Shown: piece by piece, positions 27,011-34,331 of the stretch
Position numbering within the stretch: position 1 is the first letter of the stretch
How the letters are laid out: each line of letters opens with the position of its first letter
From: Vibrio ishigakensis
Lineage (GTDB): Bacteria; Pseudomonadota; Gammaproteobacteria; Enterobacterales; Vibrionaceae
Length of the DNA stretch: 64,000 bases
Direction of reading: 5' to 3'
NCBI RefSeq assembly: GCF_024347675.1
Contig: NZ_AP024882.1
Location: forward strand, 558,001 to 622,000
Program-made: the position numbers and the translations under genes
The notes under the pieces: model-generated
Databases searched by the model: none
What the model saw: the letters and a program-made list of their open reading frames with translations, nothing else
Told to the model about the DNA's origin: nothing

Positions 27011-28099
27011 TCACTTCACCGAAGCTGTTTGCATCTCACTTTCTGGTTGCTTCTGCACCTCTCGCCACCACGCATATTGTGCACTCGCCGGAATATCCTG
27101 CACTGGCATCATCTGGCCGAATATCGGGGTAACCAACTGCACGTTACGTGATTGTGCTGCGCTTAGTGCGCGGTCTAGGGGCTCAAACCAGTCGTGTACT
27201 GATAGGTCAAAGGTCGAGTTATGGATAGGCAGCATAGCCTTACCCTTGAGGTCAATGTGCGCCTGTACGCTTTGTTCTGGCATCATGTGGATTTGGCTCC
27301 ACGCCTCTGAATACGCCCCAGTTTCCATCATGGTTAGATCAAATGGGCCGTATTTTTCGCCGATTGCTTTAAATCCAGAGAAGTAGCCTGAGTCACCACT
27401 GAAATACAGGTTCGCCTGTTCGCCTTTGATTACCCAACTTGCCCATAAAGTGCTGTCTTTGTCGAATAGACCACGACCAGAGAAGTGCTGAGTTGGTGTT
27501 GCCGCAAATAGGATAGAGTCGATCTGCTTCTCTTCCCACCAGTCCAGTTCTATCACCTTGTGCTCAGATACACCCCAATCGGTTAGGATCTTGGCAATTT
27601 TTAGCGGTACAAGGAAGTGATCTACCTTGTGATGCAGTGCTTTGATCGCCCCTTTATCTAAGTGATCATAATGGTCGTGACTGATTACCACCATGTCGAT
27701 ATGAGGCAGATCTTGCAAAGAGATCGCGGCATCTTGGAAGCGTTTTGGACCTGCCCACTGCACTGGTGAGGCGCGATCGCTAAACACGGGATCGGTAAGG
27801 ATAGTTTTTCCATCGAGACGGATCAGCATGGTGCTGTGGCCCAGGCGGGCAACCGATGCCTGTTTGGTGTTTTCGATCTGCTCAGCGGTGAGCGTCATGC
27901 TAGGTAGCGGTTCGGTAGGTACAGGCTCGGTACGTGTGGTAGTGAAGTATGCCTTCATTGCACCGTAGATATCGCCCATCCCTGTGCTATAAGAGATTTC
28001 ACTATTTTGAAACTTGCCATCAATCTGCTTTGATTCGAAGATTTCTGCTTGTAGTGGTGTCGCTGACATAAGAACCGCTCCTAACACGATATGTTTCAT
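27011..28099 (-). CDS. Exported metallo-beta-lactamase-fold hydrolase
   Basis: The 362-residue product has a signal peptide (MKHIVLGAVLMSATPLQA) and the lactamase fold of the UlaG/RomA/NAPE-PLD-like group. Visible blocks are LGHSTMLIRLDGKTILTDPV, the metal motif VISHDHYDHLD (HxHxDH), FSGDSGYF and PIHNSTF. It should hydrolyse a phosphodiester or ester in the periplasm; the substrate is unknown. The start at 28099 is chosen for the signal peptide; the frame runs further up into the operator region. It is divergent from a tetR gene with two tandem operators between them, so TetR very probably represses it. Confidence 0.85.
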   Translation of the reverse strand: MKHIVLGAVLMSATPLQAEIFESKQIDGKFQNSEISYSTGMGDIYGAMKAYFTTTRTEPVPTEPLPSMTLTAEQIENTKQASVARLGHSTMLIRLDGKTILTDPVFSDRASPVQWAGPKRFQDAAISLQDLPHIDMVVISHDHYDHLDKGAIKALHHKVDHFLVPLKIAKILTDWGVSEHKVIELDWWEEKQIDSILFAATPTQHFSGRGLFDKDSTLWASWVIKGEQANLYFSGDSGYFSGFKAIGEKYGPFDLTMMETGAYSEAWSQIHMMPEQSVQAHIDLKGKAMLPIHNSTFDLSVHDWFEPLDRALSAAQSRNVQLVTPIFGQMMPVQDIPASAQYAWWREVQKQPESEMQTASVK

Positions 28100-28117
28100 C
28101 ACACTTACTCTCATAAA

Positions 28118-28140
28118 GTAAACTATACAGTGTAGTTTAC
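28118..28140. promoter_or_regulatory. TetR operator, copy 1
   Basis: An inverted repeat of GTAAACTATAC and GTGTAGTTTAC meets at one central A; 10 of 11 positions are symmetric. It lies 19 bp before the lactamase-fold gene start. Confidence 0.75.
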
Positions 28141-28156
28141 ATGCGAATTTCAAAAA

Positions 28157-28179
28157 GTAAACTAAGTAGTGTACTATTT
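28157..28179. promoter_or_regulatory. TetR operator, copy 2 (weaker)
   Basis: GTAAACTAAGTAGTGTACTA repeats the plan of copy 1, 39 bp away. The left arm is intact; the right arm has drifted. Confidence 0.6.
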
Positions 28180-28308
28180 TGGTATTGCTTAGTTCAGAGA
28201 GTGGTTAACTTGTTGAACATTAAGCCGTAATTTTGAACAATTATTTTTAAACTGATCTTAAGGTCACCCTCAACGATTAAGTTTGAATGACCATAGCGTT
28301 GAAGAAAT

Positions 28309-28911
28309 ATGAAGAAGACTCGAAGTGAATTAAAGCGAGAAGCTATCCTGGTTGCAGCCAAGCAAGCCTTTCTAGAATCAGGGGTTGCAGGTACCAGTAT
28401 GGATAAGCTTGCAAGTCTAGCCAATGTTTCAAAGCGCACCGTATATAACCATTTCAGCAGCAAAGAAGAACTGGTGATAGAGCTTATTAGCTCACTATGG
28501 CGTGAAGCGGTTCAGCAGATAGATGTGACTTTTCACCCTGAACAAAGCCTGCATGACCAGTTCGAGAAGATACTGCTCGCGGAACTAAATGCCAGTTGCT
28601 CACCAGACTATATAGAGATAGCTCGAGTTATCTTTGGACACTACCTTTTCTCGCCAGAAGAGCTCAGAAAACAGGTAGACAAGTTCTCTAAGAAAGAGAG
28701 TGCGATAGCAAGTTGGATAAAAGCGGCTGTAGAGCATGGTTCTATCAAAGAGTGCGATATTGAGCTATTTACTGAGCAAAGCTACACATTAATTAAGGGA
28801 GTTTATTTTTGGCCACTTTTGGCTGGAATGCGTGATTTCCCTAGCCAAAAAGAGAAAGATGTACACGTTAAAAATAGCGTAGACTTGTTGCTAACCTATT
28901 ATAAAGCATAG
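28309..28911 (+). CDS. TetR-family transcriptional regulator
   Basis: The 200-residue protein has a TetR helix-turn-helix at about residues 8-55 (AILVAAKQAFLESGVAGTSMDKLASLANVSKRTVYNHFSSKEEL in parts). A ligand-binding helical domain follows. It is divergent from the lactamase-fold gene; two inverted repeats nearer that gene are its likely operators. The ligand is unknown. No terminator was seen after it. Confidence 0.92.
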   Translation: MKKTRSELKREAILVAAKQAFLESGVAGTSMDKLASLANVSKRTVYNHFSSKEELVIELISSLWREAVQQIDVTFHPEQSLHDQFEKILLAELNASCSPDYIEIARVIFGHYLFSPEELRKQVDKFSKKESAIASWIKAAVEHGSIKECDIELFTEQSYTLIKGVYFWPLLAGMRDFPSQKEKDVHVKNSVDLLLTYYKA

Positions 28912-28969
28912 GTTTTCGAAGAAATTTAATTCATAGTAACTAGAATGAATATCCCTGTGTATTTAAATT

Positions 28970-28986
28970 TTTACATCTCATGTAAA
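28970..28986. promoter_or_regulatory. Dyad upstream of aroG (unassigned)
   Basis: TTTACA, five bases, TGTAAA. This is the reverse order of a TyrR box (TGTAAA-N6-TTTACA), and it does not fit parS2, whose spacer is one base. It may be an operator for an unidentified regulator, or chance. Confidence 0.3.
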
Positions 28987-29056
28987 ATCAAATTTAATAC
29001 TATCTATTGCCTTTTAAATAAAAAAGTGATTGCAACTCACGTTTTTCTTAGTTAAG

Positions 29057-29084
29057 TTGCACTCACTAGGCAAAATTATATAAG
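29057..29084 (+). promoter_or_regulatory. Probable aroG promoter
   Basis: A -35 TTGCAC (29057-29062) and a -10 TATAAG (29079-29084) are separated by 16 bp, placing the start of transcription near 29090-29092. Confidence 0.5.
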
Positions 29085-29085
29085 C

Positions 29086-29136
29086 CATGTAGCACTGCTT
29101 TTTAGCTAAAGCCCTGTTTAATTATTCTGCTACATG
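29086..29136 (+). promoter_or_regulatory. Inverted repeat in the aroG leader
   Basis: CATGTAGCA (29086-29094) and TGCTACATG (29128-29136) are perfect 9-base arms with 33 bases between them. They sit at the expected transcription start and just before the ribosome site. They could fold in the leader RNA or bind a regulator as DNA. Confidence 0.5.
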
Positions 29137-29159
29137 CATCAAAGCAAGGATTATTCGCT

Positions 29160-30212
29160 ATGTATCAAACCGATGACGTACGTATCAACAAGGTAAAAGA
29201 ACTACTTCCGCCAATCGCAATTTTGGAGCGTTTCCCAACATCTGAAACAGCGGCGGCAACCACCTTTAATGCTCGTACTGCTATCCACAATATTCTGAAC
29301 GACAAGGACGACCGTCTATTAGTGATCGTAGGTCCTTGCTCAATTCATGACCCAGAAGCTGCTCTAGAGTACGGCAAGCGCCTTAAAGCACTGCGTGATG
29401 AGCTAAGCGATAACCTTGAAGTAGTAATGCGTGTTTACTTCGAGAAGCCACGTACTACAGTGGGTTGGAAAGGTCTGATCAACGACCCTTACCTAGATAA
29501 CACCTTTAAGCTAAACGATGGTCTTCGTCTTGGTCGTAAGCTTCTTCTTGATCTTACTGATATGGGGCTACCAACAGCGGGTGAGTTCCTAGATATGATC
29601 ACTCCACAGTATGTGGGTGACCTGATCAGCTGGGGTGCAATCGGTGCGCGTACTACTGAATCTCAGGTTCACCGTGAGCTAGCATCTGGCGTATCTTGCC
29701 CAGTTGGCTTCAAGAATGGTACCGACGGCAATATCAAGATCGCATCGGATGCAATCCGCTCTGCTGAATCTTCGCACCACTTCCTATCTGTAACCAAATA
29801 CGGCCACTCAGCTATCGTAGAAACTGGCGGTAACCCAGATTGTCACCTTATCCTGCGTGGTGGTAAAGAGCCGAACTACAGCGCAGAACACGTTGCTGAT
29901 GTTAAGTCAAAGCTAGATGCATCTGGCCTTCCTCAGAAGGTGATGATCGATTTCAGTCACGCTAACAGCTCTAAGCAGTTCCAGCGTCAAATGAACGTGT
30001 GTGAAGACGTTTCAGGTCAAATCGAAGGCGGTGAAAAGGCTATCTTTGGTGTAATGATCGAATCTCACCTTGTTGAAGGTCGCCAAGACCTAGTTGAGGG
30101 TGAAGAGCTAACCTATGGTCAATCTATTACCGATGCATGTATCGGTTGGGAAGACACCGAAACAGCTCTACGTCAGCTTGCTAAAGCGGTGGAAGCACGT
30201 CGCAACGCTTAA
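29160..30212 (+). CDS. aroG: DAHP synthase, phenylalanine-sensitive type
   Basis: The 350-residue enzyme should join phosphoenolpyruvate and erythrose 4-phosphate to give DAHP, the first step of aromatic amino acid synthesis. It aligns by eye along its whole length with E. coli AroG (350 residues), more closely than with AroF or AroH. Matching blocks are VIVGPCSIHDPEAALEYGKRL, MRVYFEKPRTTVGWKGLIND, GARTTESQVHRELASG, SVTKYGHSAIV, ILRGGKEPNYS, MIDFSHANSSKQF and SITDACIGWEDTE. Feedback inhibition by phenylalanine is inferred from that match. It is a single gene with a leader dyad upstream and a terminator after it. Confidence 0.96.
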   Translation: MYQTDDVRINKVKELLPPIAILERFPTSETAAATTFNARTAIHNILNDKDDRLLVIVGPCSIHDPEAALEYGKRLKALRDELSDNLEVVMRVYFEKPRTTVGWKGLINDPYLDNTFKLNDGLRLGRKLLLDLTDMGLPTAGEFLDMITPQYVGDLISWGAIGARTTESQVHRELASGVSCPVGFKNGTDGNIKIASDAIRSAESSHHFLSVTKYGHSAIVETGGNPDCHLILRGGKEPNYSAEHVADVKSKLDASGLPQKVMIDFSHANSSKQFQRQMNVCEDVSGQIEGGEKAIFGVMIESHLVEGRQDLVEGEELTYGQSITDACIGWEDTETALRQLAKAVEARRNA

Positions 30213-30231
30213 TTGCTAGCACAACTTTTTA

Positions 30232-30261
30232 GAAGCCCTCGACCTAGTCGGGGGCTTTTTT
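30232..30261 (+). terminator. Terminator after aroG
   Basis: GCCCTCGAC pairs with GTCGGGGGC around CTA and is followed by six T. Confidence 0.85.
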
Positions 30262-30291
30262 GTAATTGCTATAAGGCATTGAATAACAGAT

Positions 30292-30318
30292 AAAAAAAGA
30301 CTCTCCAGTGGAGAGTCA
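30292..30318 (-). terminator. Terminator after the 30344 small gene
   Basis: GACTCTCC pairs with GGAGAGTC; read on the minus strand it is followed by seven T. Confidence 0.85.
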
Positions 30319-30343
30319 AGGGCAGTTACGTAGTGCTTGTTAG

Positions 30344-30535
30344 CTACTTGTTAAAACTCACTTGCTCTAACATTTGTACTAATTCGTCTTCTGTTTGAGG
30401 CTCTTTCGACAGGTTGATCTCAGGGGAAGAGCCACCTCTTAGAACGTACGCCTTGGTACCGCAGTGATCATAGTGATACCAAAGTCCATTCACGCACACG
30501 TCTGTGTAACATCTTGGGTCTTGTTTCAGTTTCAT
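30344..30535 (-). CDS. Small protein (63 residues), unknown function
   Basis: The start at 30535 is set by the AGGAG ribosome site, which lies 6 bases upstream; it directly abuts the other ATG at 30541, which is therefore not used. The protein is soluble, with three cysteines (DPRCYTDVC, DHCGTK) that could bind metal, an aromatic cluster (GLWYHYDHC), and an acidic tail. It has its own terminator and an FNR-like site at the correct place, which suggests a role under low oxygen. I do not recognise a characterised family. Confidence 0.75.
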   Translation of the reverse strand: MKLKQDPRCYTDVCVNGLWYHYDHCGTKAYVLRGGSSPEINLSKEPQTEDELVQMLEQVSFNK

Positions 30536-30574
30536 GTGCATCTCCTGTTGCTTTACATTTCCTTAACAACACAA

Positions 30575-30616
30575 ACCTTACCTCTGCTCGAAAGAATGAA
30601 AAATGATCGAGATCAA
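30575..30616 (-). promoter_or_regulatory. FNR-like site and -10 for the small gene at 30344
   Basis: On the minus strand TTGATCTCGATCAT (30603-30616) matches the FNR consensus TTGAT-N4-ATCAA at 9 of 10 bases. A -10 like TAAGGT lies at 30575-30580. The spacing puts the FNR site at about -42, the class II activating position. Confidence 0.6.
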
Positions 30617-30652
30617 TTTTGTTTCGGTTTTGTTGTTTTTATGTAAATAAAG

Positions 30653-30680
30653 AAAAATCCCGAGGGGACAGCCTCGGGAT
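30653..30680 (-). terminator. Terminator 170 bp beyond the 30848 gene
   Basis: AATCCCGAGG pairs with CCTCGGGATT around a short loop; on the minus strand TTTTTCTTT follows. It ends either a long 3' tail of the barrel mRNA or a separate small RNA. Confidence 0.75.
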
Positions 30681-30847
30681 TGGAGAAAAGGGTCATCTTC
30701 GTAGTGCCAACTGACAGAGATATTGACCTGTTTTACGTTCTAGTTGTTTTGACGTCTTTACAACGTCTCTAAAGTCTAGCTTATTTAAACCGTACGAGCT
30801 GACTATAAACCGTAAATATTTGAATTAGGTCAATTTTTCCCATGTAA

Positions 30848-31372
30848 CTAGAATTTGTAGTACACATTGGTGTTAATCATATAACCATCAACCGACACTC
30901 CGTTGTTCTCTTCATCGTAGAGGGATTGCCACTCAAGAGCGAAGATAAATGGAGTCTGATTGCGGAACGATACACCCAAACCATACACAAAATCTGAGTC
31001 TGACTCAGTGCTGCTGATGTAGTTGGCTTCTGTATTACCGTAACCAAGGATGAGATAAGGTTTGATCGCCGGCGTTGCTGGCCAGATAACCCTTACTAGA
31101 GCTGAATAGTGGTATTTGACCTGAACTTCATCGTCAGTGGTGCCACCATATCCTCTTATTTCAGCGGCGAGGTAGTCCCAGAACTGATATCCGAGAATGC
31201 CACCCACTAGAACGTCATGGGAGTCGCCTATCATGGAGTTGTCGAAGTTTGCGAAGCCGACGCCTAATCCGAAGTAAACTCCGTCATCGTCGTACACACC
31301 TGCGGCGTGAGAGGAAGGTGAGAAAGCGTAGCCTGCAACCACTGCGGTTAATGCGATAAGAGAATTGCGCAT
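30848..31372 (-). CDS. Small outer-membrane beta-barrel protein
   Basis: The 174-residue protein has a signal peptide (MRNSLIALTAVVAGYAFSPSSHA) and about eight strands of the OmpA/OmpX-like porin family (GVYFGLGVGFANFD, YLAAEIRGYGG, IKPYLILGYGNTEANY). It ends in VYYKF, a typical outer-membrane C-terminus. The function is unknown. It has a long promoter side to 31529, where the terminator of the next gene begins. Confidence 0.82.
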   Translation of the reverse strand: MRNSLIALTAVVAGYAFSPSSHAAGVYDDDGVYFGLGVGFANFDNSMIGDSHDVLVGGILGYQFWDYLAAEIRGYGGTTDDEVQVKYHYSALVRVIWPATPAIKPYLILGYGNTEANYISSTESDSDFVYGLGVSFRNQTPFIFALEWQSLYDEENNGVSVDGYMINTNVYYKF

Positions 31373-31520
31373 AATCCAAGTCCCTTTTATTTTTATGTTG
31401 ATTGAGCTTTTTGGGTACCTAAATCGCGACTACTTTAATCGACTCAAGTACCGAATACATGCTTAAGCATAGCTCAAAGCATAAAATCGATAGGATTTTG
31501 AATATTATTCACAGGGGAGT

Positions 31521-31552
31521 AAAAGAAAGTCGAGGCAATTTATTACCTCGAC
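31521..31552 (-). terminator. Terminator after the 31560 small gene
   Basis: GTCGAGG and CCTCGAC around a 10-base loop, followed on the minus strand by TTTCTTTT. Confidence 0.75.
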
Positions 31553-31559
31553 TGGACAA

Positions 31560-31724
31560 TCAAGCGGCGACTCCAAGGCGTTCAAATTTGATGCCATCGA
31601 CCATTACAGGCCAGCCCGATTCAGCGTACTCCTTGGCAAGTGCAAGAGCCATATCGCGAGAAATGGTCACTGTGGTCCATTTACCAATGCCAAGTGGCTT
31701 ATAAGCCAATTCTGCTTTGATCAT
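31560..31724 (-). CDS. Small protein (54 residues), unknown function
   Basis: ATG at 31724 has an AAGGAT ribosome site ten bases upstream, which fits better than the longer open frame up to 31823. The product is compact and soluble (KPLGIGKWTTVTISRDMALALAKEYAESGWPVM in parts), with a beta-beta-alpha feel, and ends at GVAA. It has its own terminator, which supports a real gene. No family is recognised. Confidence 0.65.
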   Translation of the reverse strand: MIKAELAYKPLGIGKWTTVTISRDMALALAKEYAESGWPVMVDGIKFERLGVAA

Positions 31725-32262
31725 TTTAATATCCTTATTACTGGGTGGTGCTCCCCAAGCGTGCTCCCTTGCATTGCTTGGTTTGTAGCGATTATCCCTA
31801 AGCAGGATAGAAAAACCATTCAAATAGGCTCGAATAATATTCTTATTAGCTCGTTATTGTCATAGTTTTAACTAGGTATATATAGAATTGTATATGGTAT
31901 GCCCTCTGTGAATACTTAACGCTTTGGTGTGTCCATAGAAGGTTATGAATGTTTGTTTTAGTTGCCGATCTTTAGGCAAGGTTATTCTCATTTATTTGAA
32001 ACCATCAGCCGGGCATTTTCTTCATATTGAGAGTGATTTTAAGCCACTAGTTATGGTAATTATTTGAGTAACCTTGTTGATGAAATGAGAGAATAACGAC
32101 GGTTTACACTTTGTCTTTTGCGCCTAGCTAACGGTTGTGGGAGGCTAAATAAAAAATGTGTACCATTCGCACTTCATAAACAGTTAAATGTGTTTTAGTG
32201 GCAACTGAGCTTCAGGTTGTGTGTTTTTCAAAAACGGTTTCGCAATTTCACGGCGGTGGTTA
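31725..32262. other. Long cqsS upstream region
   Basis: These 538 bp have no supported gene. An inverted pair, GTTATTCTC (31981-31989) and GAGAATAAC (32089-32097), lies in the middle. The stretch is AT-rich with several possible promoters for cqsS. No LuxR/HapR-type operator was recognised. Confidence 0.5.
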
Positions 32263-34293
32263 ATGGATGTAAAAAATGCTTCCCAGAAAGCGTATCAATA
32301 TGCAGGCCCAAACCTAACACTGGTCGGTTGGATGGGTTTCGTTGGCTTTCCCATTTACTACATCACTTGGACCTACCTGTTCCCACAGCCCTATGAAAGC
32401 CTAGCGCTGAGAGTATTCTGTTCGTTACTGTTTCTAGGAGTTGTTCTGAGGGATAAGCTCGCGAGCCCTTGGAAAAAGCATTTCCATATTTATTACCAGA
32501 TAGTCATAACCCTGTGTCTGCCCTTCTTCTTTTTCTACATGCTGATAATGAATGATTGGTCGACGATCTGGCTACTCTCCTATATGTCCGCCATTTTCCT
32601 GCATGTATTGCTGGTTCATGTGACCTGGCTGCTGTTTGCTCAGGGGATAGTTGGTGTCTTACTGGCAATAGCAATGACTTGGTTGTCTGGAGATCTGGCG
32701 GGAAATAGCGCCTTTGAATGGGCGTATGTCCCTATCTTCTTATTTGTGTATGTGTTTGGCAGTGCTTTTTATGTGCGTAATCAGAATCAGCATGAGGGCA
32801 GGGTTGCGTTAACTAAAACCCTCGGGGCAGGAATTGCACACGAGATGCGAAACCCCTTGGCGACGCTGTCTGCTGCAGTAGATGTATTTCAATCTCTTAT
32901 CCCTAAACCAGACGGGAAAGACCTCACCACCTATCAGATTTCTGCATCCGAAGCTGAGCAACTGTTGCAAACCACTGAATTTGCTAAGAATTCAATCCAA
33001 GGTGGGCGAGAGGCCATCGACCTCTTATTGACATCCATAGACGAAAGTGAAATCTCCTGTGCGTCCTTTCAGTACTATTCCGCAAAGGATGTGGTGGAAA
33101 ATGCCATTGAGAGCTTTGGCTACCAGCAGCCTCATTCAAAAGGCAACACCTCTTTATCTGTTTCTGGTGATTTTGAGTTTTTAGGTAGTGATGTATTACT
33201 GCGTTATGTGCTGTTTAATTTGCTGAAGAATGCGTATCAGCACGGTGTAGCCGATGGGCAGGAACTTCAAATCCAGGTTTCCATTGTGCCGTCGGAGCAC
33301 GAAAACAGACTGGTTGTCACAGATAACGGCAAAGGCATGCCTCAAGAGGTAGTAGAGCGAATCTTTGATGACTTTTTCTCAACTGGGGGACAGAGCAACT
33401 CCGGTCTTGGACTACCGTTTTGTCAAAAGGTGATTCGCGCATTTGAGGGGAACATTCGATGTGAATCGCAGCTAGGTCAGGGCACGAGTTTTATCATCAC
33501 AGTACCAAGGGTTGATTCTCAAGCGATCAAAAACCTTCAGCAGCAAGTACTTGGTTGTAAAACAGTGCATCTGGTCAGTGATGATAAATCACAGATACAT
33601 TCGGTGCACAAGGTTGCAAGAAATATTGGTGTTAGCATTGAGACGCTGGATATTAATGCTTTGTTAGGCAATAAAAAGATTAAATCCGACCTGATTTTGA
33701 TTGATAGCGATTGCTTAGAATTGCACCAAATCAAACAGTTAAGTGCAGTACCAAGGTTATCGAATACGGCGGTGTTGTCTAAGCATGAGCACGCTGGCAT
33801 TGAGCTACTTTGGAGCAGCTATCCTAGATGGTCACAAGCCTCTGAGTTTATGTTGATAAATATGCTGTTGGGCAAACTTTCTAGTGACACGCAAGAGGTG
33901 CGCCCAACTAGTGCCAAGAAGTCTTATGCGGGCAGAACGGTTATGGTGGTGGATGACAACGATTCTCTGCGCATGCTGACATCGATTATTCTGCAGAAGC
34001 AGGGCTTTGAGGTTATCCAGAGCAATAGCGGCAGAAAAGCAATCTTGGCGCTGGAAGAGAACCAGATTGACTTAATTCTGATGGACGTGGATATGCCTGA
34101 CATGAATGGCCTCGAAGCAACGGCAACAATCAGAAATTCACAGCGAGAGTTTTCGCACATACCGATTATCGCTCATACAGGGGATATCTCAGCGGATGCT
34201 GTGAATAATATAAAGCTCAGTGGTATGCATGATCATCTGCGCAAGCCTGCAAGCCAAGATGCATTGTTGGAGAAGATCTCCGACTGGATCTAA
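32263..34293 (+). CDS. cqsS: CAI-1 quorum-sensing hybrid sensor kinase
   Basis: A 676-residue CqsS that senses the CAI-1 autoinducer and passes phosphate to or from the LuxU/LuxO relay. It aligns from the N-terminus with V. cholerae CqsS (YQYAGPNLTLVGWMG, MNDWSTIW, VPIFLFVYVFG). Six membrane segments cover about residues 15-172. The kinase domain has His193 in AHEMRNP, and the N-box region is NLLKNAYQHG. The receiver domain at the C-terminus has Asp608 in LILMDVDMPDMNG. At the ligand-specificity position (Cys170 in V. cholerae) this protein has Phe169, as V. harveyi does. ATG 32263 is preferred over a GTG at 32221 that adds a non-conserved 14 residues. It converges on cqsA. Confidence 0.96.
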   Translation: MDVKNASQKAYQYAGPNLTLVGWMGFVGFPIYYITWTYLFPQPYESLALRVFCSLLFLGVVLRDKLASPWKKHFHIYYQIVITLCLPFFFFYMLIMNDWSTIWLLSYMSAIFLHVLLVHVTWLLFAQGIVGVLLAIAMTWLSGDLAGNSAFEWAYVPIFLFVYVFGSAFYVRNQNQHEGRVALTKTLGAGIAHEMRNPLATLSAAVDVFQSLIPKPDGKDLTTYQISASEAEQLLQTTEFAKNSIQGGREAIDLLLTSIDESEISCASFQYYSAKDVVENAIESFGYQQPHSKGNTSLSVSGDFEFLGSDVLLRYVLFNLLKNAYQHGVADGQELQIQVSIVPSEHENRLVVTDNGKGMPQEVVERIFDDFFSTGGQSNSGLGLPFCQKVIRAFEGNIRCESQLGQGTSFIITVPRVDSQAIKNLQQQVLGCKTVHLVSDDKSQIHSVHKVARNIGVSIETLDINALLGNKKIKSDLILIDSDCLELHQIKQLSAVPRLSNTAVLSKHEHAGIELLWSSYPRWSQASEFMLINMLLGKLSSDTQEVRPTSAKKSYAGRTVMVVDDNDSLRMLTSIILQKQGFEVIQSNSGRKAILALEENQIDLILMDVDMPDMNGLEATATIRNSQREFSHIPIIAHTGDISADAVNNIKLSGMHDHLRKPASQDALLEKISDWI

Positions 34294-34294
34294 T

Positions 34295-34322
34295 GACTCT
34301 CCGGCCAGTAAGCCGGAGAGTC
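34295..34322. terminator. Hairpin between cqsS and cqsA
   Basis: GACTCTCCGG and CCGGAGAGTC around a short loop sit between the two converging stop codons. There is no T-run on either side, so it may end transcription in both directions only weakly. Confidence 0.55.
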
Positions 34323-34331
34323 ACGATACGC

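Larger units (their letters stand above)
30542..30847. other. Gap with regulatory site and a possible sRNA
   Basis: This 306-bp gap holds the FNR-like promoter of the small gene, a free-standing terminator (30653-30680, minus), and a possible promoter at about 30800-30831. See the terminator entry and the findings. Confidence 0.5.

Noticed and set aside
28970..28986. TyrR box before aroG
   Set aside because: The half-sites are in the reverse order (TTTACA..TGTAAA) and the spacing is five, not six.
30690..30715. Resemblance to a Qrr small RNA (GGGTCA..GCCAACTGAC) on the plus strand
   Set aside because: Only two short blocks match, there is no downstream terminator on that strand, and no luxO or sigma-54 promoter is near.
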